11,548 bases of DNA from an uncultured Oscillospiraceae bacterium (GTDB lineage Bacteria > Bacillota > Clostridia > Oscillospirales > Oscillospiraceae): NCBI GenBank assembly GCA_934670025.1, contig CAKUOS010000059.1, positions 1 through 11,548 of the forward strand. Reading direction: 5' to 3'. Both the position numbers and the translations under genes were made by a program. The notes below the pieces were generated by a model. It was not told the DNA's origin, did no database searches, and saw only the letters and a program-made list of their open reading frames with translations. Positions 11,314-11,548 of this stretch are shown here, in pieces; the first letter of the stretch is position 1, and each line of letters opens with the position of its first letter.

Positions 11314-11548
11314 ATGCCGCCGGTAAAAAAAATTTCACGGGCGTCGATCATCGACGCCGCCGCCGAGGTGCTGCGCGACGGCGGATTTTCCGCGATCAAC
11401 GCCCGCAGCGTCGCAAAAAAGCTGGGCTGCTCCACGCAGCCGATCTATTCCTCGTTCCAGAGCATGGACGAGCTGAAGGCCGCGCTGACGCAGCGTGCGA
11501 TCGAACTGCACACACAGCGCGTGCGGGATTCTCTGCGCGCCCACGAGG
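11314..11548 (+). CDS. TetR/AcrR-family transcriptional regulator, N-terminal part
   Basis: Only the first 78 residues are in the window; the gene runs off the right edge. The ATG follows GGAGGG with 7-base spacing. Residues about 8-55 form a TetR-type helix-turn-helix domain, with the first helix SRASIIDAAAEVLRDGG and the recognition region ARSVAKKLGCSTQPIYSSF (30-48). The C-terminal ligand-binding domain, which would indicate the inducer, is not visible. It is divergent from the DUF998-acetyltransferase operon, with palindromes on both promoters, the standard layout for an autoregulated local repressor. A basic PVKK segment precedes the helix-turn-helix. Confidence 0.93.
   Translation, partial: MPPVKKISRASIIDAAAEVLRDGGFSAINARSVAKKLGCSTQPIYSSFQSMDELKAALTQRAIELHTQRVRDSLRAHE

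Overview
The window is a GC-rich stretch of a bacterial chromosome. It is most consistent with a Gram-positive Clostridia lineage such as the Oscillospiraceae. The reasons are strong AGGAGG-type ribosome binding sites, TTGACA/TATAAT promoters, a split glycine decarboxylase (GcvPA plus GcvPB), an ECF-type vitamin transporter subunit, a MetV-type acetogen protein and a tandem glycine riboswitch. The genus cannot be fixed from the sequence alone.

Layout. Positions 1-224 hold two identical 77-base repeats, each with a strong hairpin, 147 bases apart. Next comes a gene-free stretch with a folded leader next to the ribosome binding site of an ECF transporter S component (475-1071, + strand). A bidirectional terminator separates this gene from the end of a long minus-strand operon. 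Read in the direction of transcription, that operon is: promoter (about 9145-9117), tandem glycine riboswitch with terminator (about 9043-8844), metV, a gcvT-glyA fusion, gcvH, gcvPA, gcvPB and lplA (ending at 1132). A tRNA-Ser(GGA) gene with its own consensus promoter lies divergently from the operon on the + strand (9262-9353) and is followed by three hairpins. An AT-richer, gene-poor interval follows (9491-9792) with short direct repeats and one possible 41-residue reading frame. The right end holds a divergent regulatory unit: a two-gene minus-strand operon (DUF998 membrane protein, then a CatB/Vat-type acetyltransferase) facing a TetR-family regulator cut off by the window edge. Three related palindromes sit on the two facing consensus promoters.

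How the genes fit together. The operon encodes glycine cleavage (GcvPA/PB, GcvH, T-protein), conversion of its one-carbon product (an SHMT domain fused to T-protein; MetV, a subunit of methylene-tetrahydrofolate reductase in acetogens) and lipoate attachment to GcvH (LplA). The riboswitch would turn it on when glycine is abundant. The convergent ECF S component may import lipoate for LplA, but that substrate is inferred. No E3 (dihydrolipoamide dehydrogenase), MetF, ECF energising module or lipoate synthase gene is in the window. The most notable items are the single-polypeptide T-protein/SHMT fusion, with a divergent SHMT half, and metV at the head of the glycine-controlled operon without metF.
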